Origin: WLMZ01 sp037140375
GTDB lineage: Bacteria; Actinomycetota; Acidimicrobiia; Acidimicrobiales; Ilumatobacteraceae
Assembly (NCBI GenBank): GCA_037140375.1
Contig: JBAXER010000088.1
Coordinates: 1 to 9,995, forward strand
DNA length: 9,995 bases
Direction: 5' to 3'
Shown here: in pieces, positions 7,245 through 9,995 of the stretch
Position numbering within the stretch: position 1 is the stretch's first letter
Layout of the letters: each line of letters opens with the position of its first letter
Made by a program: the position numbers and the translations under genes
The notes under the pieces: model-generated
What the model saw: the letters and a program-made list of their open reading frames with translations, nothing else
What the model was told of the DNA's origin: nothing
The model's database searches: none

Positions 7245-7898
7245 CTACGGCACCAGCGAATAGACAGCCAAGGCCTCACGAACGCTGGACTGGGCTACGC
7301 CAACTTCGTCGGCCACAGCTGCAAGCCACGGCGGGCGCACCACTGCTGCCACCGTGATTGGCTCGTCGATGTCTGAGCCCTCAACCGCCATGCGCACGAA
7401 CAGCGTTGCGTAGTCGGGCGGACGCAGGTCTCGTGACATCTCGAACAACACATACGGATCTGGCGGCGTGGCGCGAGGCTCAAGCGCCAAAAAGCTCGTC
7501 GACGTGGGTTGCACCGCACCTCCGGCCAGACCAGGGCCGTCGGCCAGCACGGCGCCGCGCACCGATGCAGCGCGAGCGCCAGCAAGTTGCAGCGCGATGT
7601 AGGCACCGAGTCCTCGGCCCACCACGGTGACCTCACCCAACGCAGCGAGCGCGGCATCGGCATCGGCTAACAACATTTCGGCGCTGTATCCGCCGCCGCG
7701 AGGCACTGTCGATTGGCCGTGGCCGGTGAAATCGAGCGCAGCAATGGGACCCACCCAATCACTGCACCACGCCGGTTCTGCGATTGGCGCGTGATCGCCA
7801 AGGCTGTGCAACAACAGCAGCGAGCGACCTTCGCCCTCACGCAAGTGGTGCAACGCCAATGAGACCTTGCCGTGACGCAACATCGATACGCGGCTCAT
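7245..7898 (-). CDS. Alpha/beta-hydrolase-fold protein lacking nucleophile and histidine
   Basis: 217-residue protein that aligns by eye with alpha/beta hydrolases: LLLLHSLGD (27-35) is the oxyanion strand and loop, and LDFTGHGQS (55-63) matches the usual D-x-x-GHG-S turn. At the nucleophile elbow it reads VVGRGLGAY (92-100), so the G-x-S-x-G serine is Gly96 (codon complementary to 7611-7613). All histidines are in the first 60 residues; none lies in the C-terminal half where the catalytic histidine should be. It is also shorter than its 311-residue neighbour, consistent with a reduced cap or C-terminus. The frame is clean and codon use looks normal, so it is an expressed gene rather than a decaying one. 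It is probably a non-enzymatic partner, or a protein with another chemistry. Its ATG overlaps the upstream hydrolase stop as ATGA, with a GGTGGTG stretch shortly before the start. Confidence 0.85.
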   Translation of the reverse strand: MSRVSMLRHGKVSLALHHLREGEGRSLLLLHSLGDHAPIAEPAWCSDWVGPIAALDFTGHGQSTVPRGGGYSAEMLLADADAALAALGEVTVVGRGLGAYIALQLAGARAASVRGAVLADGPGLAGGAVQPTSTSFLALEPRATPPDPYVLFEMSRDLRPPDYATLFVRMAVEGSDIDEPITVAAVVRPPWLAAVADEVGVAQSSVREALAVYSLVP

Positions 7899-8830
7899 GC
7901 GACACCACCAAGGAAATCGAGGACCATGCGCGACACAAGTTCGGGCTGCTCAATGTGAACGAAATGGCCGACGTTTTCGAGTACTTCGCAACGCCCACCA
8001 TCGGGAAGATACGCGGCAACGTGACGCGGCAACGTGCCCCAACCCATCTCTTCGAGTTCGCGACCCAAGATGCCAAAGAACGGCATCGGCAAGCCAGGCA
8101 ACCGCGAGATCGTCCACTCAGGACGCCACGGACCAAACCCACCAAATCGCATGGCAGGGTCAATCTTCCATCGCCACCCGTCGGCGTCGTGGCGCGCTCC
8201 AACCGACACAAGATGACACAGCCACTCATGCGACAACCGAGGGTTCATTCGGCCGCGGCGACGGGCAAGGTCTTCGAGTGTTCCTGGCTTGCGTGTAGCG
8301 GTGCTCACGGTGCGACGGTCGTCGAGCCAACGCTGCACATCGCCGGTCATCATGCGCGTGCGTTCGTGATCGGACACATCGGGGATGCGGCGCTTATAGG
8401 GAATGCCATCGATGTTCACGAGATGGCTGAAGCGAAACGGCTGAGCATCGGCGAGCTGAATCATCAGCGCGCCACCCTTTGAGTGGCCGAGCACCGGCGC
8501 TGCTTTGGTGGTGATGGAATCCATCACGGCCATCGCGTCGCGCATGTCGCCGTCCCACGAATAGAGCTCTGTGTGATCGCTATCGCCGTGGCCGCGCTGA
8601 TCCCAGCTGATGACGCGCCAACCAGCAGCAGCAAGCAACGGCGCGAACACATCGTAGGTACGCGCAAAATCGAAACCGCCGTGCACCACGAACAGCGGAT
8701 CGGCGCGCTCGTCGCCCCATTCGTGAACAGCAATCTTCAACTGACCTGCAGCAACGAAGTAATCGCGATCGGGCGCTTGCGCACCGGGGTAATAGCCAAC
8801 GGGGGCGTCAGAAGGAGAGTTTGACTGCAC
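7895..8830 (-). CDS. Alpha/beta hydrolase, apparently intact
   Basis: 311-residue alpha/beta hydrolase, probably cytoplasmic because no signal peptide is seen. It has oxyanion-loop HGGFD (50-54), SWDQRGHGDSD (75-85), nucleophile elbow LGHSKGG (114-120, Ser117) and catalytic His289 in ENVGHFVHIEQPE (286-297). The acid residue is not certain; Glu258 or Glu260 in GRELEEMGW lies in the expected region. A cap domain is likely between about 140 and 240. The fold covers esterases, lipases, epoxide hydrolases and others, so the substrate cannot be named. The start is GTG at 8830, supported by TAGATT 7 bases upstream and no ribosome site. It is the first gene of a two-gene minus-strand unit and overlaps the degenerate hydrolase by 4 bases. 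Confidence 0.92.
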   Translation of the reverse strand: MQSNSPSDAPVGYYPGAQAPDRDYFVAAGQLKIAVHEWGDERADPLFVVHGGFDFARTYDVFAPLLAAAGWRVISWDQRGHGDSDHTELYSWDGDMRDAMAVMDSITTKAAPVLGHSKGGALMIQLADAQPFRFSHLVNIDGIPYKRRIPDVSDHERTRMMTGDVQRWLDDRRTVSTATRKPGTLEDLARRRGRMNPRLSHEWLCHLVSVGARHDADGWRWKIDPAMRFGGFGPWRPEWTISRLPGLPMPFFGILGRELEEMGWGTLPRHVAAYLPDGGRCEVLENVGHFVHIEQPELVSRMVLDFLGGVA

Positions 8831-8837
8831 CTCGTTG

Positions 8838-8843
8838 AATCTA
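8838..8843 (-). promoter_or_regulatory. Putative -10 box of leaderless hydrolase promoter
   Basis: Read on the minus strand this is TAGATT, a full TANNNT match, ending 7 bases before the hydrolase GTG (8830-8828). Its outer TAG is one arm of the palindrome at 8841-8850. Confidence 0.5.
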
Positions 8844-8850
8844 CGCGTAG
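8841..8850. promoter_or_regulatory. Perfect 10-bp palindrome between divergent promoters
   Basis: CTACGCGTAG equals its own reverse complement. It sits midway between the divergent GTG (8830) and ATG (8861), and each end contributes the TAG of an outward-facing -10 box. It could be a regulator-binding site that occludes both promoters, or a by-product of two facing TAG boxes with a CG-rich centre. Confidence 0.45.
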
Positions 8851-8853
8851 CAT
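8848..8853 (+). promoter_or_regulatory. Putative -10 box of leaderless LysM lipoprotein promoter
   Basis: TAGCAT matches TANNNT and ends 7 bases before the ATG at 8861. It overlaps the alternative ATG at 8852, which argues for 8861 as the start. A TTGACT at 8821-8826 is 21 bases away, too far to be a normal -35. Confidence 0.45.
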
Positions 8854-8860
8854 GACCGCA

Positions 8861-9265
8861 ATGAGGTATTACGAGCGCGCCGCAGGACTCTTCGTAGTCA
8901 TCACCTGCGCCGCAGTGTTCGCGGGCTGCGCCGATACGGGCCGCTCGGCGAACGATACGTTGCCGCCCATCCTCACCACTACGAGCACCACTACGTTGCC
9001 CGAGACCACCACCACGATCCCCAAGACCTATGTCATCCAGTCGGGTGACTCGCTGTCAGAGATCGCAAAACTGTTCGGGGTCAGCGCGGCCGCTCTCGCT
9101 GCATTCAACAACATCACCGATCCCGACAAGATTGAGGCAGGGCAAGTGATCAGCCTGCCACAGCCCGGCGCAACCGTGCCCACCACAACGCCACCTGCGC
9201 CCACCACACCGAAGGTCACCATCGCAACGGCCGTGCCCACCGCCACCACCACAGCTGCTCCGTGA
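8861..9265 (+). CDS. LysM-domain lipoprotein
   Basis: 134-residue predicted lipoprotein with one LysM module, a peptidoglycan-binding domain. The N-terminus has a basic start, a hydrophobic stretch (about 7-21) and a lipobox-like FAGC with Cys23; Phe at -3 is tolerated but not ideal. A Thr/Pro-rich linker (about 38-55) precedes the LysM (57-100: YVIQSGDSLSEIAKLFGV, then NNI and IEAGQVISLP). A second Thr/Pro-rich tail (104-134) ends the protein. No catalytic domain follows, so it likely tethers membrane to cell wall or helps localise another factor. The Thr-rich regions could be glycosylated. An ATG at 8852 is in frame and would add three residues; I prefer 8861 because the -10-like TAGCAT overlaps 8852. 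It diverges from the hydrolase pair, and the oxygenase gene follows after 28 bases. Confidence 0.88.
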   Translation: MRYYERAAGLFVVITCAAVFAGCADTGRSANDTLPPILTTTSTTTLPETTTTIPKTYVIQSGDSLSEIAKLFGVSAAALAAFNNITDPDKIEAGQVISLPQPGATVPTTTPPAPTTPKVTIATAVPTATTTAAP

Positions 9266-9281
9266 CCGCGCTGCCGCGTTC

Positions 9282-9287
9282 TACACT
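9282..9287 (+). promoter_or_regulatory. Putative -10 box of leaderless oxygenase promoter
   Basis: TACACT matches TANNNT and ends exactly 6 bases before the ATG at 9294. There is no Shine-Dalgarno in the 28-base gap after the LysM gene, so the oxygenase probably has its own leaderless transcript. Confidence 0.5.
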
Positions 9288-9293
9288 GCGTAC

Positions 9294-9995
9294 ATGACGA
9301 CGTTTTGGCCCACACAGGAGCACTGGTCAGTCAGCATTCCGCTGCACACTCCGCATCCGCGGTTGCCTGCACTTGATGCCACCGGTTTTGTTCAGCTGTC
9401 GCCAGCACCGTTTGAGGTTCCGGCTGTCGAGTACGAGTCGCTTGAGTATCTCGATTGGAAGAGCGGCGGCGACACCAACTTTGCTCCGCTTGCTTCTGCC
9501 GATGGCGAACTCGATTGCCGTGGCTTTTGGGACAAGGGCAAGACCGACAAAGACGCGCTGTGGACCTCGAACGCCGAGCTCGCCCCCACACTCAAGAACT
9601 ACGTCGCCGATGTGGGCGCCAACTTCGGTCGAGTGCGCATCATCAAGCTGCAGCCACAAGACCGCGAGCAGGCAATCCGCAGCATCCATCGCGACGACAA
9701 CAACCGTTTCAATCCCGACAACGAGGGATGGGTGGTGCGCTCATGGGTCGAGCTCACCGATAACCCCGACAGCTACATGTTGCTGATGGACAACGGCGCC
9801 GATGGTCTGCCCGACCCCACCACCGAAGTGCGTGTGCCGCTGCACCGCGGCGCCCGATTCGTTGTCGACACGCAGCGACTGTGGCATGTGGTTGTGCACC
9901 CTGGCACCAGTGCTCGCTATGCGCTGATCACCAGCTTCGAGAGCGGCCCCGTACTCGAGCAATGGGTGCACCGCGAACTCGGCGTCTCTGCCTAA
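9294..9995 (+). CDS. Aspartyl/asparaginyl beta-hydroxylase-like 2-oxoglutarate oxygenase
   Basis: 233-residue predicted cytoplasmic Fe(II)- and 2-oxoglutarate-dependent oxygenase of the cupin (double-stranded beta-helix) fold. Iron ligands are inferred as His132 and Asp134 in SIHRDD and His198 in DTQRLWHVVVH, and Arg208 in SARYALI is the expected 2-oxoglutarate contact. The segment from GARFVVDTQRLWH to RYALITSFE resembles the C-terminal half of aspartyl/asparaginyl beta-hydroxylases (a D-x-x-x-x-H strand, then R about 10 residues later). The first 110 residues show no motif I recognise and may shape the substrate site. The substrate could be a protein side chain, a free amino acid or a small metabolite. 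The family assignment rests on motif spacing, without an alignment. The stop codon TAA is the last three bases of the window, so the gene is complete. It lies just after the LysM gene but has its own -10-like box. Confidence 0.75.
   Translation: MTTFWPTQEHWSVSIPLHTPHPRLPALDATGFVQLSPAPFEVPAVEYESLEYLDWKSGGDTNFAPLASADGELDCRGFWDKGKTDKDALWTSNAELAPTLKNYVADVGANFGRVRIIKLQPQDREQAIRSIHRDDNNRFNPDNEGWVVRSWVELTDNPDSYMLLMDNGADGLPDPTTEVRVPLHRGARFVVDTQRLWHVVVHPGTSARYALITSFESGPVLEQWVHRELGVSA

Noticed and set aside
7784..8482. Long plus-strand open frame (232 codons) opposite the hydrolase genes
   Set aside because: It is antisense to two minus-strand hydrolase reading frames with clear motifs. Its translation has no recognisable domain and it lacks a ribosome site; GC-rich codon bias explains it.
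8821..8826. TTGACT resembling a -35 element for the LysM promoter
   Set aside because: It lies 21 bases from TAGCAT, outside the usual 16-18 base spacing, and sits in the hydrolase coding start.
8974..8995. Direct repeat of CACCACTACG in the LysM gene
   Set aside because: It encodes part of a Thr-rich low-complexity linker; repeated Thr codons explain it.
1..9995. Search for a defence, mobile-element, CRISPR or biosynthetic cluster
   Set aside because: RmuC and exonuclease VII are housekeeping nucleases. No transposase, integrase, array, tRNA or toxin-antitoxin pair was seen, and codon use looks uniform.

Overview
The window is gene-dense, GC-rich bacterial DNA. It holds ten protein genes, gaps of only 22 to 64 bases, and no RNA gene, CRISPR array, insertion sequence or other mobile element that I can see. 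An actinobacterial source (Actinomycetota, possibly class Acidimicrobiia) is the best guess. Reasons are the GC-rich codon choice, GTG starts, a DDVLG-type polyprenyl synthase, a membrane-anchored CVSNEVGG-type molybdoenzyme, an ABC exporter with an 'SIASLE' insert, and several genes whose start codon sits 6-7 bases after a -10-like hexamer (leaderless transcription). The class-level assignment is inference.

Layout. Bases 1-1659 (+) are the 3' part of an ABC exporter (membrane plus ATPase domains) whose start lies outside the window. Bases 1724-2806 (+) encode an RmuC-type nuclease-fold protein. Bases 2847-4469 (+) encode a membrane-anchored molybdopterin oxidoreductase. Bases 4507-5871 and 5868-6104 (+) are xseA and xseB, the two subunits of exonuclease VII, overlapping by ATGA. 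Bases 6164-7222 (+) encode a short-chain polyprenyl diphosphate synthase, probably making GGPP or FPP. On the minus strand a two-gene unit runs from 8830 down to 7245: an apparently intact alpha/beta hydrolase, then a second one, overlapping by ATGA, that has lost the nucleophile serine and has no candidate catalytic histidine. Divergent from this pair is a LysM lipoprotein (8861-9265, +), followed by a Fe(II)/2-oxoglutarate oxygenase of the aspartyl/asparaginyl beta-hydroxylase type (9294-9995, +) that ends exactly at the window edge.

How the genes relate. RmuC and XseAB are both DNA-metabolism proteins. The order xseB then polyprenyl synthase recalls the xseB-ispA order of proteobacteria. 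The rest is ordinary chromosomal content. No defence, mobile or biosynthetic system is evident, and I do not claim one.

The most interesting signals are regulatory and structural. Six predicted transcription-unit starts share a -10-like box at nearly fixed distance from the start codon, while internal genes use Shine-Dalgarno sequences or stop-start overlap. Two of those boxes face away from each other across a perfect 10-bp palindrome. The hydrolase pair couples an intact enzyme to a likely pseudoenzyme.
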